Positions 33,119-42,155 are shown, counted from the first letter of the stretch. The stretch: DNA of 64,000 nucleotides from Acidobacteriota bacterium (GCA_021803035.1 JAJZME010000071.1:1-64000); one strand, 5' to 3'. Numbers and translations: made by a program. The notes: generated from the letters alone by a model not told the origin.

Positions 33119-34006
33119 CGTCCAGATGGAATCCACGGTGGCGTGGGTTACCACCGAGGCGCCTACGCGCCGCCGCGCCCGCCATGCGCGCCCGTAAAAG
33201 ACGCCGGCCATGGCGGCCATCAGCACATAGCGCCAGTTGAAGTGGACCGCGCGCTTGTTGAAGTGCGCCAGCCCGAAGAGCGCCGCGGTGAGAAACAGCG
33301 CCGGGTAGCGACCCATGCGCCGTTCCAGCAGGTTTTGCAGCCAGCCGCGAAAGAACAGTTCCTCCGGCACGGCGATGAAGAAGAACGTGAAGAGCCAATC
33401 AAAGGCAATCGCCCCAAACCCCGGCCAGACGGCATGCGTGTGCAGAAAGCCCAGACCCAGGCCGACCGCCAGCGCGATGGGGGTATACCAGAGGACCTCG
33501 CGCAAGCCAATGCCGACATCGCGCAGCCGCAGGCGCAGATCGAATCCGACGCCGTCCAGTTCCCGCAGTGCCAGAAAGCCGTAGATGCCCGCATCGAGCA
33601 GGAGAATCTTGCTGAAGATGGCCAGATACGGCGGCCAGGCGCCCTGGAACCATCGCAAATCCACGGACAGCCCCAGCACGCCGAGGACGAGAAAGTCGCG
33701 CCAGTTGCCGCGCATTGCCGTATCCGCGCGCCGGGCTTGCCAGAGCAGAAGCGCAATCGCATCCGGCAGCAGCGTATAAAGCGCAAACCAGCCCCAGCGG
33801 AAGTCGCCCGCCGCGCCGGTCACCAGCAGGTAGGGAATGCACAAGACCGCCGGGCAGCCAAGCTGCGCCCATAGAGGCAGCTTGCGCACCAGCGGGTAGG
33901 TTTTTCCGGGGAAAAACGCCGCCGCCAGGAGCGGGGCAAGCGTGAGCACGGCGGCGATCAGATTCGGCGCGGTAATCAGCGAGGCAGGCATCAGTCTCAG
34001 TTTCAT
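33104..34006 (-). CDS. CPBP-family intramembrane metalloprotease
   Basis: A 300-aa membrane protein with about eight helices and a complete motif set: VPEELFFRGWLQ (E215, E216, R220), FGLAHFNK (H248) and THATVD (H288). In this family these residues bind a metal or activate water for cleaving substrates inside the membrane. The substrate is unknown. It is convergent with the degenerate paralogue, 15-bp overlap. The start ATG at 34006 has no RBS. Confidence 0.78.
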   Translation of the reverse strand: MKLRLMPASLITAPNLIAAVLTLAPLLAAAFFPGKTYPLVRKLPLWAQLGCPAVLCIPYLLVTGAAGDFRWGWFALYTLLPDAIALLLWQARRADTAMRGNWRDFLVLGVLGLSVDLRWFQGAWPPYLAIFSKILLLDAGIYGFLALRELDGVGFDLRLRLRDVGIGLREVLWYTPIALAVGLGLGFLHTHAVWPGFGAIAFDWLFTFFFIAVPEELFFRGWLQNLLERRMGRYPALFLTAALFGLAHFNKRAVHFNWRYVLMAAMAGVFYGRAWRARRRVGASVVTHATVDSIWTLWLR

Positions 34007-34125
34007 TCCGCGCCCGCGCCGCGCGCAATGCCTGCCCCGTATTTCCTTCGAGTTGCAGCCTTGCCGGGTTGAAGGGCCCGTGATCGGGCTGTTTGCGCAG
34101 TTCGTCTCTTCTTAACGAAGGCTCT

Positions 34126-34920
34126 CTAATAGCTCTTGTAGACGGGGTTAAACTTGGGCCTGGGCTTGGTGTGAATATAGGCTGCCACGTCGTAAGCCTG
34201 CTGCGGCGAGAGCAAGCCGGGATGAGTCTGCGGCATGTTGTGAACCACGAAGCGGGCCATCTTGGATGGATTATTCATGCCCGCGCCGGTGTTATAGGAG
34301 TTGTTTCCCCAAAGCGCCGGAAACACATGCGGAACGCCGGCGCCATTTACGCCGTGGCACATGGCGCACTGCGCGCCGTAGATGGCTTTGCCGGCCACCG
34401 GATCGCCGGTCAGCGCCGGCAGGGGAACCAACCCGCGGCCCTGGTAGGGCTTGCCCTTCACGCCGCTTCTTGAGAGCCAGTCGATATAGGCAACCAGGGC
34501 GCGCATGGTCTTGCTGTTAGCGGGCGGCGGCGTTCCCGCCTCGCTGCGCACAAAGCACTCCTGGATGCGGTTTGTCAGCGTGATGACGTGGCCGGCCCTT
34601 TTGCTGTACATGGGAAAGAGCCCGGCGAGGTCGATCATCGGCGCCGAGAAGGCCTGGGTGCCGCTTTCAAGATGGCAGTCGTTGCAGGTGAGTGTGTTGC
34701 CGACATATTTCTTGGCGTATTTTGGAGTGTGATCGAAGATGAGCTGACCTTGCTGCGCCAACGCGGGCGGTGTGGCTTCCGCGATGGCCTGGTTCGTGCT
34801 TGCATTTGTGGCAGCAGAGGCAGCGGCGGCTTCGTGCCCGCACCACCCGGCGAAGGCCACGCAAAAGAGCGCGGCCGCCGCGATGAGCGGGAGACCGCTT
34901 TTTGAGTGCAGACCGTGCAT
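34126..34920 (-). CDS. TsdA-like dihaem cytochrome c
   Basis: A 264-aa periplasmic protein with a signal peptide (MHGLHSKSGLPLIAAAALF). Two haem motifs are C79-NDC-H83 and C185-AMC-H189. The first domain has TPKYAKKYVGNTLTCNDCHL, APMIDLAGLFP and RIQECFVRS, matching thiosulfate dehydrogenase TsdA; C122 is probably the thiolate axial ligand conserved there. The second domain is an ordinary class-I cytochrome c. TsdA oxidises thiosulfate to tetrathionate or runs in reverse. AGGAGGA lies before the ATG, 11 bp after the preceding gene. Confidence 0.75.
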   Translation of the reverse strand: MHGLHSKSGLPLIAAAALFCVAFAGWCGHEAAAASAATNASTNQAIAEATPPALAQQGQLIFDHTPKYAKKYVGNTLTCNDCHLESGTQAFSAPMIDLAGLFPMYSKRAGHVITLTNRIQECFVRSEAGTPPPANSKTMRALVAYIDWLSRSGVKGKPYQGRGLVPLPALTGDPVAGKAIYGAQCAMCHGVNGAGVPHVFPALWGNNSYNTGAGMNNPSKMARFVVHNMPQTHPGLLSPQQAYDVAAYIHTKPRPKFNPVYKSY

Positions 34921-34931
34921 GGATTTTCCTC

Positions 34932-35879
34932 CTACTCGGGGTGTTGCGCAACGGGCTTGAACCCAAACTGGCGATAGATCGCCTGGGCTTGAGCCGTTTT
35001 TAAAAAGTTCAGCCACGCAGCCGCCGCCGCCGGATGCGGAGCGTCTTGCATCACACCTCCAGCATAGATGGCCGTTGTATTCTGCGCGGCGGGAATGGCC
35101 ACGCCCGCGATGGGATTGCCGAGGCTCTCCTGAAAACGCACCTCCGAGGCCCAGGTCACCCCGGCATCGGCTCTGCCTTCCATGATGCGCATGGGCGTTT
35201 GCCGGTGATGAATCTCGGTGAGCAGCGTTGTGCCGGCCTTGACTTTGTCTTCGTAAACAGCCTTTTCAAGCGTATCGCCGCCGGCCTTGCGCAGCGAAGC
35301 CTGAATCTGCTTGGCCACACCTTCCCATTCCGGATTAGGCATGGACAGGCGCACGCCGGCCCGCCCCAGATCGTTGAGAGACCGGATGTGTTTGGGATTG
35401 CCGGCGTGGATCATGATGGCGAGATCGTTGGTGGTGTATGCAACGACGTGGGTGAGCTGGCCGTCTTTGCGCATTGCGCTGACGGCACGCAAGCCCGCCT
35501 CAAACACGTCGGGTTTGACCTGGATCGTCAGGTTGCCGAGGGTGAGCGTGTCATTGGCCGCGATTTGCCGGCGCAGAATTCCGGGCGGAAGCGTTTCGTA
35601 GTAGATGTGATTCTTCAGCTCGGGATGCTGACGTTCGAATGCGGCAACCAGTTGCGGCAGCACGAAGAACTGATTGCCCCCGATGAAGAGCACCAGCTTC
35701 GCGTTGGCGGGATTGCCGTGCAGATCGGGGACGTTGTCGATGTCCGGGACGCGGAAGACGTACCCCTGCACGGCGGGGTCGTTCGCGCCTTTGCTCCACG
35801 GCGGCGTGGCCTGGGCCCGCGCCAGCAGCGCGGACCCGCAGAGTAGAGATACAGCGGTAAATTGGCGTATGAAGCGCAC
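34932..35879 (-). CDS. Periplasmic solute-binding protein (ModA-like fold)
   Basis: A 315-aa exported protein (signal peptide to about RAQATPP) of the type-2 periplasmic-binding fold: KLVLFIGGNQFFVLPQLVAAFE near the N-terminus, IMIHAGNPKHIRSLNDL in the middle, WLNFLKTAQAQAIYRQFGF at the end. This resembles molybdate/tungstate-binding proteins, but no ABC permease or ATPase gene is nearby and the ligand is unknown. The start is a GTG behind AGGAGGG. It lies 18 bp after the DsrE-like gene, in one operon with TsdA-like. Confidence 0.65.
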   Translation of the reverse strand: MRFIRQFTAVSLLCGSALLARAQATPPWSKGANDPAVQGYVFRVPDIDNVPDLHGNPANAKLVLFIGGNQFFVLPQLVAAFERQHPELKNHIYYETLPPGILRRQIAANDTLTLGNLTIQVKPDVFEAGLRAVSAMRKDGQLTHVVAYTTNDLAIMIHAGNPKHIRSLNDLGRAGVRLSMPNPEWEGVAKQIQASLRKAGGDTLEKAVYEDKVKAGTTLLTEIHHRQTPMRIMEGRADAGVTWASEVRFQESLGNPIAGVAIPAAQNTTAIYAGGVMQDAPHPAAAAAWLNFLKTAQAQAIYRQFGFKPVAQHPE

Positions 35880-35897
35880 GGCTTGCGGCCCTCCTGA

Positions 35898-36614
35898 TCA
35901 AGCGGTGATGTAGGTGTAGTGGCCTTCCGACTGCAGCAGCGCGATGGCGGCAACCATGGCCGCAACAACCAGAACTCCCGGCTGCAAGTTGGCCAGAAAA
36001 TCGTTGACGATCTCATCGGGAGACTGCTTGAGATGGAAGTGCTTGATGAGCTTGCGCGACTGCTCTTCAAGAGCCGTGTGGCAGCTCAGGAACTTGACGC
36101 CGCGGGCCTGAAGCGCCTGTACGCTTGTGTCCTGATAGATGGAATCAAGATCATCCGGACTCTTCGCGTACGCTGCCGCGTTAATCGGATGCTTGGCTGG
36201 ATAGAAAAAATTGCGAACAGCCGGCTTGCCGGTAGCCGGATCGATGATGTTGAGCCATTCGCCGACGCGATATTTGGCCCAGACGGCATCGCGATAGTTC
36301 AGCATGTTGGCCGCGCCGTGCAGCGCCGCCACAACCTTCAACTCGGATTGGGGAACGTCAAAGCCGTAGTGGAGACCGTTCAGGGAGTTCTTGATGTTGT
36401 TGAGAAACACGCCGCCGCCGATCTGCGAGACGTCGTAGAGCTGCTTGACGCTGGCGGGGTTGTTGGCGAGTTTGTTGAACTCCGCAAGCTTCCATTCCGA
36501 GCCTTTCCAAACCAACTGCGCATGGGCGGGACGGGCAGAGTCGGCAACGATGCCCAGTGCGGCAATGCCGGCAACGGCGCGCGAAACAAACGATCTACGG
36601 GAGAGTGGATTCAT
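35898..36614 (-). CDS. Tat-exported DsrE-like protein
   Basis: A 238-aa protein with a twin-arginine signal (LSRRSFVSRAVAGIAALG) ending near HAQ. The body resembles DsrE/DsrF-like sulfur-relay proteins: LKVVAALHGAANMLNY, GVKFLSCHTALEEQ with a single conserved Cys (C178) placed like the sulfur-accepting Cys of that family. It is the first full gene of an operon with a solute-binding protein and a TsdA-like cytochrome, suggesting that it carries or senses a sulfur compound in the periplasm. Typical DsrE proteins are cytoplasmic, so the Tat export is notable. GGAGGACACA precedes the ATG. Confidence 0.65.
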   Translation of the reverse strand: MNPLSRRSFVSRAVAGIAALGIVADSARPAHAQLVWKGSEWKLAEFNKLANNPASVKQLYDVSQIGGGVFLNNIKNSLNGLHYGFDVPQSELKVVAALHGAANMLNYRDAVWAKYRVGEWLNIIDPATGKPAVRNFFYPAKHPINAAAYAKSPDDLDSIYQDTSVQALQARGVKFLSCHTALEEQSRKLIKHFHLKQSPDEIVNDFLANLQPGVLVVAAMVAAIALLQSEGHYTYITA

Positions 36615-36825
36615 TGTGTCCTCCTGGGAAAATAGGATGGGTGGGCTTGCGTGGGGATGCGTTTCCCAGGCTCCGGAGAAAGAGCGGCTGGGGGACGGAC
36701 GGTGGCGGCATGGGTTTGCACGGTTGCTTCCGGTCCGCGCACTCAAGGCTCCACGCGCCGGCAAGCGCGGCAAAGATCAGTGGACGCAATAACTGGAATT
36801 GTGGTGCAGCGTGCAATTGCGACAT
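36595..36825 (-). CDS. Possible small exported peptide overlapping the DsrE-like gene start
   Basis: A 76-aa frame with RBS AAGAGGAAG 6 nt before the ATG, a short hydrophobic stretch (LLRPLIFAALAGAW) and a Cys, followed by a Pro-rich tail. It overlaps the start of the DsrE-like gene by 20 bp, which could couple translation. The tail has low complexity and I do not recognise it. Confidence 0.3.
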   Translation of the reverse strand: MSQLHAAPQFQLLRPLIFAALAGAWSLECADRKQPCKPMPPPSVPQPLFLRSLGNASPRKPTHPIFPGGHNESTLP

Positions 36826-37427
36826 GATCGTCTTCCTCTTGCGAATTTCCGCGAATGCGGCCTCCGCTTCAGCGCAGAGCCGCTGACTCAAGCATCGCTT
36901 CCCGCGCGAAACGAGGTCCAAGCAGAAGTTCTTATGTCCAATAAGTGAAGTGAATGAGGGAGAATTGCCGGCGGGAGCGCAGCGTGGGAAGGTTGCGCCG
37001 GCCCGGAATCACCGGGGAGTGCCGCGGCGCTGGATGGAACCGGCGCGCGCGGAATGGGCGCTGCTTTCAGCGCGCGCAACTGGCTTAGGGATGGGGGCCC
37101 GGAAGACTGCCAGGATGACACCTTGACCTCCCTCCGACGAGTGGGAATGGGCCCAGGGTATCGATGCGCTTCCTCTGTGAGATGAATTGCGATCGGGGCG
37201 CAGAGGTAGTTTGCCCCGGTGAATGGGGTGCAAGGCGGATGCGCACCGAGGGTGGCATCGGCATGAGAAATGCGGCGTGGGGCAGGGCATTTCCAGTCTT
37301 GCAAGAGCGAACCACGGAGCAGGTTCGCAGGCCCGTTTGAGACGTCCGCTTGCGGTGGTTGCGGTGCGGTTTGCGCGGCGGGCTGCAACTGGCGTCCGGC
37401 AGCGGGCCGCGCAAGCCAATATTCGCT
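36826..37427. other. Intergenic region, no gene seen
   Basis: About 600 bp between the sulfur-type operon and cpoB. Several long frames are open on both strands but none has an RBS or protein-like composition; the region should hold the promoter of the sulfur-type operon. Confidence 0.4.
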
Positions 37428-38450
37428 TCAGCGCGGTACGATTCTTACGCCCATGCCGTCGAGCTTCTGGCGGGCTTGCGCCGCCGCCGGAGTTTGCGGA
37501 TAGCGCCGGATCAGCAGGCGCAGCTCGTTGATGCCTGCCTGCTGCTTCTTCAAATTCAACAGGGCATAGGCCTTGTGCAGTTCCGCCGTCGCAGCCAGCG
37601 AAGACCCGGGAAAGACTTCCAGCATGGTGGTGTATGCTTTTACCGCGTCGGAATACCTGTGCTGCCGGTAGGCAATTTCGCCGATATAGAACTGCGCGTT
37701 GCCAGCGAGGCCGTCGTAGGGATAGTACCGAATAATCGAATGAAATTCGCTGCCGGCGAGCTTGTATCGTCCGGCGTTAAAATCCCCGAGCGCGCGCTCG
37801 TAAGTTTGCTTGAGCGGTGGCGCCTGTGCCGCCGTGGGAATGCTTGATGGCGCTGCGCCGGTTGGCTCCTGCAGGGCTTGCGGACCGGTTGGCGGCGCGC
37901 CGGTGGGCATCTGCTCCGCGGCCCCTGTGCTGCCCGGCTGTCCGGCAGGTGTTCCAGCGCCAGAGCTGCCCGGTTGTCCGGCAGGCATTGCAGATGCGGA
38001 GCCGCCCGGCGTTTCTCCGGGCATGCCGGTCAGCGGCGGCGCCTGCATATTCTGGATCTGGCTCTGCAGCTTCTGAACGGTGTTCTGCAGCTTCTCGACG
38101 CGCGTCCGCAACTCGTCCACGGAGTCGTTCATGGACTGAATCTGCCCCGAGATCGTGTTGACCTGGCTGCTGGCCGCCTGATCCTGCGCATTGATCTTCT
38201 GCTGCAAGGAGGTGACCGTGGCGTTCATCTGGTTGACCTGGGTGGCAGTCTGCTGCACCACGTTCTGCAGCACGCTGAAGCGCGAGTCCAGGGTGGATTG
38301 TATCTGCTGCACGCTGTTGAGGAGTTGCTGAACCTCTACCTGTAACTGAATGATCTCCTTAGAGACCGCGTGTGCCGGCGTGGGCACGCAGACAAGGGCA
38401 GCGGCCAGGATTGCCGCCAGAGCGAAATGTTTGCGCATTGAACGGGACAT
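37428..38450 (-). CDS. cpoB: Cell-division coordinator CpoB (YbgF), Tol-Pal associated
   Basis: A 340-aa periplasmic protein with a signal peptide ending at AHAVS. Residues about 30-140 are a long trimerising coiled coil (Gln/Val/Leu-rich), followed by a Pro/Gly/Ser/Ala linker of about 70 residues and three TPR repeats (LAGSEFHSIIRYYPYDGLAGNAQFY and following). CpoB ties peptidoglycan synthesis to outer-membrane constriction. GGTGAGG precedes the chosen ATG; two other in-frame ATGs lie within 20 nt. It is last of the Tol-Pal set. Confidence 0.85.
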   Translation of the reverse strand: MSRSMRKHFALAAILAAALVCVPTPAHAVSKEIIQLQVEVQQLLNSVQQIQSTLDSRFSVLQNVVQQTATQVNQMNATVTSLQQKINAQDQAASSQVNTISGQIQSMNDSVDELRTRVEKLQNTVQKLQSQIQNMQAPPLTGMPGETPGGSASAMPAGQPGSSGAGTPAGQPGSTGAAEQMPTGAPPTGPQALQEPTGAAPSSIPTAAQAPPLKQTYERALGDFNAGRYKLAGSEFHSIIRYYPYDGLAGNAQFYIGEIAYRQHRYSDAVKAYTTMLEVFPGSSLAATAELHKAYALLNLKKQQAGINELRLLIRRYPQTPAAAQARQKLDGMGVRIVPR

Positions 38451-38632
38451 CTGCATCCTCACCCATGATAACAAGCAGATGCGTTAGGTTGGGCCGACGA
38501 CTCAACCTGACGCGAGTGATTCACTTTAACTCTCTGCCGCGGAACGATTTGCAGTGCCGCGAGCCAGCGCCGCGCGAAGGCGGGAAAAGGCCGCAGGCCA
38601 GCTTTGCGCCGGCCTGCCTTCTTCCCATTATG
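38451..38632. other. Spacer between pal and cpoB
   Basis: Nothing recognised apart from the cpoB RBS. Confidence 0.3.
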
Positions 38633-39394
38633 TTACTGAGCGAGCTTGAAACCGTCACGCCGGTTCAACTGCCAGCATTGTTCGGTGGACTGGGTGCAGA
38701 ACAACCGTTCCTTGCCATAGCTGATTGTCTGCATCCGACTTGCGGCTACGCCCATGGTTATCAGTGCATTTTTCGCCGCCTGGGCACGCCGCTGGCCCAG
38801 CGCCAGGTTGTATTCTTCAGACCCGCGCTGATCGCAGTAGCCGCCGATCACGATGTTGATGTTGGGATGGGCGATCAGGTAGTCGGCATTCTTTTGCAGC
38901 GTGGCCTGCGCGTCAGGACGGATCGCCGCCGTATCGTAGTCGAAGAAGATGGGCTGGACGTTGGCCTTGAACTCCTCTTCGGCGGTCATGTTGCTGGAGG
39001 GTACGGACACGGCCGGCGGGCCGTTGACGGTAACGCTCGCCGTTGCGTTGGCGGTTCCGCCGGGGCCGGTGGCCACCAGGTGGTACGTGGTGGTGGTGCC
39101 CGGGGTCACGGTTCTTACGCCGGCGGTGGGCACCGAGCCGATGCCCTCAATGGTAACCGTGGTGGCGTTGGAGGTGCGCCAGCTCAATGTGGTCTGGTCA
39201 CCGGCGGAGATGACCGAGGGAGATGCGGACAACTCCGCGGTGGGTGCTGGCGCTGTTACAGCCGGTGCGGTGGCAGCGGGCGGCGGGGGCTGCTTTTTCT
39301 TGCAGCCTGCCAACGTAAGCAGGGCAACAGCTAACATGACGGGGAACAGAATGCGACTACGCCGACTCAATGAAGTACTCCTTCCGGGGATCAC
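38633..39394 (-). CDS. pal: Peptidoglycan-associated lipoprotein Pal with Ig-like insert
   Basis: A 253-aa outer-membrane lipoprotein. The lipobox is LTLAGC (Cys31). The C-terminal OmpA domain (about 140-253) binds peptidoglycan: FFDYDTAAIRPDAQ and YCDQRGSEEYNLALGQRRAQ are standard Pal. Between them lies a Thr/Val-rich domain (about 52-125: SPSVISAGDQTTLSWRTSN, then TTTTYHLVATGPGGTANATAS) with the look of an Ig-like beta sandwich, which ordinary Pal proteins lack. It is encoded between tolB and cpoB. Confidence 0.88.
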   Translation of the reverse strand: MIPGRSTSLSRRSRILFPVMLAVALLTLAGCKKKQPPPPAATAPAVTAPAPTAELSASPSVISAGDQTTLSWRTSNATTVTIEGIGSVPTAGVRTVTPGTTTTYHLVATGPGGTANATASVTVNGPPAVSVPSSNMTAEEEFKANVQPIFFDYDTAAIRPDAQATLQKNADYLIAHPNINIVIGGYCDQRGSEEYNLALGQRRAQAAKNALITMGVAASRMQTISYGKERLFCTQSTEQCWQLNRRDGFKLAQ

Positions 39395-39742
39395 CGGGAT
39401 TCAATGAACGGTCTTCCGAGCGATCGGGCCAGGAGGGTTGCACTATTACAGCTCCCAGAAGCCTCTGTTGCCGGGCGGCTCTTTCGCGCGGGAAAGGCCG
39501 CTTGCACGCCATCGGGAAAGGACGCTTACGTGGTTCCGGTCCGAATTGCATTCTGAAGACGTTGTTGTTGATACCGGCTGCGTATCCGGTGATTTCCCCG
39601 GAAATCCGGCCGGCCTGCCGATATGCCTCTACTCCATGTTACAAATCAGCATGCCGTAGAGGCAGCGATGAAACTGCATTCTTTCTTACCAAAAGCCTGC
39701 GTGAAAACGGTCACGCGTTTTTTGCCCGCGTCGCCCAGGAGC
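39395..39742. other. Intergenic region between tolB and pal
   Basis: About 350 bp without a supported gene. The gap suggests a separate promoter for pal-cpoB. Confidence 0.4.
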
Positions 39743-41092
39743 TCACTTCCAGCTCCAGTCGGGCTCGAAGTTATCGCCCGTGTGCGTCAGTTGCTGCTGG
39801 TGCGTACCATCCGCCCACATGGTCCAGATGTCGGTGCGGTGGTTGATTGTTCTCTGGAACACGATATGGCGTCCGTCCGGCGACCAGCTTGGGTAGTCGT
39901 TATTGCCTTCGCCGTGGGTGAGTTGCACCCAGCGCATGGTGGCGATTTGAAAGATGTAAATATCCTGCCCGCCGGGAGCGCCTGGACCGTAATTGCGGTT
40001 CCAACTGAAGGTCAGGAGCTGGCCGTTCGGCGACCATGAGGGCGATACCGCATAGCCGCCATCGGTCATGCGCTGCAGCAGGGAACCATCCGAATTCATG
40101 ATGTAAATCTGGGGCAGGCCGGTGCGGCCGCCTACAAAGGCAATCTGCGAGTCGGTCTTCGGATTCCAGCAGGGCTGCACATTGGCGCCGGGCAGGGAAG
40201 TGATCTGATGTGCGTTGCCGCCGTCGTTGCTCGCGATCCAGATCTCAGGGTTGCCCGACCGCGCGGAAGAGAAAGCTACCTGATTGCCGTTGGCGCTCCA
40301 GGCGGGATCGAAGTTGCTGCCTCCGACTGTTCCGGTGGGGAAACTGACCAATCGATTCAGTTCCAGGGAGAACATCCGTATCGACCAGCCGTCGGGGCCA
40401 AGAGACTCGAAGGCAACACGTGAATTATTCGGTGAGACACGGGGAGCCATCGAAATGCTGCCTATGTGCGTGACGGGGTGCTGATTTTCTCCGTCGTAGT
40501 CCATCTCCCAGATCTCTTTTGATCCGGTGCGGCTGCTGACGAAGTAGATCTTGGTCTGGGCGATTCCCGGAATTCCGCCCAACTGCTGAATGATGGCGTC
40601 GGCAAACTCGTGGGCAATGGTGCGGGCTTCCTGCTGATTGGCGGCTTCATTGTATTGCCGGGCGAGAAGTTGCGCGCTGGCGCCCGCGCCGGCGGTCGAG
40701 TAGAGCCAGCCGTAGACGATCACCCGGCCGCTGCTCACCGTGAGCGCGCCGAAGGCGACCGCCGAGGCGTTGGCCGGCGCCGCCGCCCACTGCGCCAGAT
40801 TGATTTCCTGCGGCGAGCCTGGCATGGCCTGAGGCGCCAGGCTCTTCGACACCATTTCGAAAATGCCAGCGTTCTGGAGATCGTTGTACAGGGTGGCGTC
40901 GAAGACTGCCTGCAGCACCGGCGTTTGCGGATCGTTGCCCACGGGCTTGAAATCCGCCGCAGCCAGGCGAATATTCTGCTGGCCCAGGTTGGTTCCCGTG
41001 TAGACCCAGCCTTTCTGTGCATGGAGTTTTACGGTTGAAACCGAGATCAGGACGATGACAAAAAGAGGCAAAATCCGGAAAAACGCCTTCAT
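39743..41092 (-). CDS. tolB: Tol-Pal protein TolB
   Basis: A 449-aa periplasmic protein: signal peptide to about HAQKG, an N-terminal alpha/beta domain, and a six-bladed beta-propeller with TolB repeats (KEIWEMDYDGENQHPVTH, PEIWIASNDGGNAHQITS, PSWSPDGRHIVFQRT). It links Pal to TolA/TolQ/TolR at the division septum. The start MKAFFRILPLF gives a good signal peptide; an upstream ATG at 41125 is the alternative. Confidence 0.9.
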   Translation of the reverse strand: MKAFFRILPLFVIVLISVSTVKLHAQKGWVYTGTNLGQQNIRLAAADFKPVGNDPQTPVLQAVFDATLYNDLQNAGIFEMVSKSLAPQAMPGSPQEINLAQWAAAPANASAVAFGALTVSSGRVIVYGWLYSTAGAGASAQLLARQYNEAANQQEARTIAHEFADAIIQQLGGIPGIAQTKIYFVSSRTGSKEIWEMDYDGENQHPVTHIGSISMAPRVSPNNSRVAFESLGPDGWSIRMFSLELNRLVSFPTGTVGGSNFDPAWSANGNQVAFSSARSGNPEIWIASNDGGNAHQITSLPGANVQPCWNPKTDSQIAFVGGRTGLPQIYIMNSDGSLLQRMTDGGYAVSPSWSPNGQLLTFSWNRNYGPGAPGGQDIYIFQIATMRWVQLTHGEGNNDYPSWSPDGRHIVFQRTINHRTDIWTMWADGTHQQQLTHTGDNFEPDWSWK

Positions 41093-41372
41093 GCGAGGTG
41101 TAATCCTTCCTGGTGACGAACGCATGGCCGAGCGCGCTCTTGTACTTGACCATTCTTCATGACGTTCGACACCATCAAACGCTCATGAGTCGTTAGGCGA
41201 AATGTTGCTTGAGTAGATACGGCCTTACGGGCTGTGGACAAACTCCCAATCAGATAGGCCCCGAAACAGGGCGCGGGCTCATTAAGGCGCGTCTGTTCCG
41301 GGTAGGCAGCATCTTGCTCGCCCGCGTCCGAGGGGGCGCCGCTGCGGCCTTGCGAAATATGTCTCAGGCTCA
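41093..41372. other. Intergenic region upstream of tolB
   Basis: About 280 bp without a supported gene. Probably contains a tolB promoter. Confidence 0.35.
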
Positions 41373-42155
41373 TCAATACTCGCAATGGTAAGTGACACCC
41401 AACTGACGGTATCCCCCGGGCAGCGGTGGAAATGACTGCACCCGCTCGGCCGCCTGCAGGCATGAATCGTCCAGCGTGGGGCTTCCGCTCGACTGGGCGA
41501 GCCGCGGACTGCTCGCGGTTCCGTTTTCATTGATCGTGAAGGTGATGTAAGCCCGCGCGCCGTGTGGGGTAGCTGGGTTCACCTGCGCCCTGTCCCAGTT
41601 TGCCGACATCCGGTTATTGATCTGCTGTACATACCAAGGGTACATCTTGCCGAAGTCGCCATTTTGGATGGCCGTTGGACCGTTGAAACCCTGCTCCGGC
41701 ATGGAACGCTGCATCCAGGAGCCGGAGCGCTCGCCATAGCGCGCCACGTTTTTGCGCTTGGGCGGCGGCTGAACAATCTTCGAACTGCGGGATTTTTCTT
41801 TCGGCTTTACCTTTCTGCCCGGAATCGGTATCGCCTTGAGATTCTGCATCTGCTCCGTTTTGTGGCTGGACAGCAGCGGCGCTTTGCTGGGCGTCAAGGT
41901 CGACAGTACATTCTGGTTGGGCTGCTCGTGGGTGGGCAAGGGCAGAGGGCTATTGACCAGTTGCGCCTGCATGATGCCGCCTGCTCCCGGACTGCCCCAG
42001 ATGGTCGGGCGAAAGAGCCCCTCAATGGCGATATAAAGCGCGAATGCCGCCAGCATTCCGCCATGCAGCAGCACCGAACCCAGGGCGGGCGCGAATGTCT
42101 TCTCCGGCGCCAGTTCCCGGTCCAGTTGCTCGTCGCCTTCCAGAAGCTTCTCCAT
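41373..42155 (-). CDS. TonB/TolA-type energy-transducing protein
   Basis: A 260-aa protein with an N-terminal membrane anchor (SVLLHGGMLAAFALYIAI), a Pro/Lys-rich periplasmic stretch and a TonB/TolA C-terminal domain (GARAYITFTINENGTASSP, LDDSCLQAAERVQSFPPLPGGY). Its place between exbD/tolR and tolB makes it the TolA equivalent, although the anchor lacks a clear SHLS motif and the C-terminal domain looks TonB-like. It would use the proton-driven TolQ/R motor to act on TolB-Pal. Confidence 0.78.
   Translation of the reverse strand: MEKLLEGDEQLDRELAPEKTFAPALGSVLLHGGMLAAFALYIAIEGLFRPTIWGSPGAGGIMQAQLVNSPLPLPTHEQPNQNVLSTLTPSKAPLLSSHKTEQMQNLKAIPIPGRKVKPKEKSRSSKIVQPPPKRKNVARYGERSGSWMQRSMPEQGFNGPTAIQNGDFGKMYPWYVQQINNRMSANWDRAQVNPATPHGARAYITFTINENGTASSPRLAQSSGSPTLDDSCLQAAERVQSFPPLPGGYRQLGVTYHCEY

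Noticed and set aside
34126-36614. Reading the cytochrome operon as a molybdate ABC transporter locus
   Set aside because: The binding protein resembles ModA, but no permease or ATPase gene is nearby and the neighbours are redox proteins.
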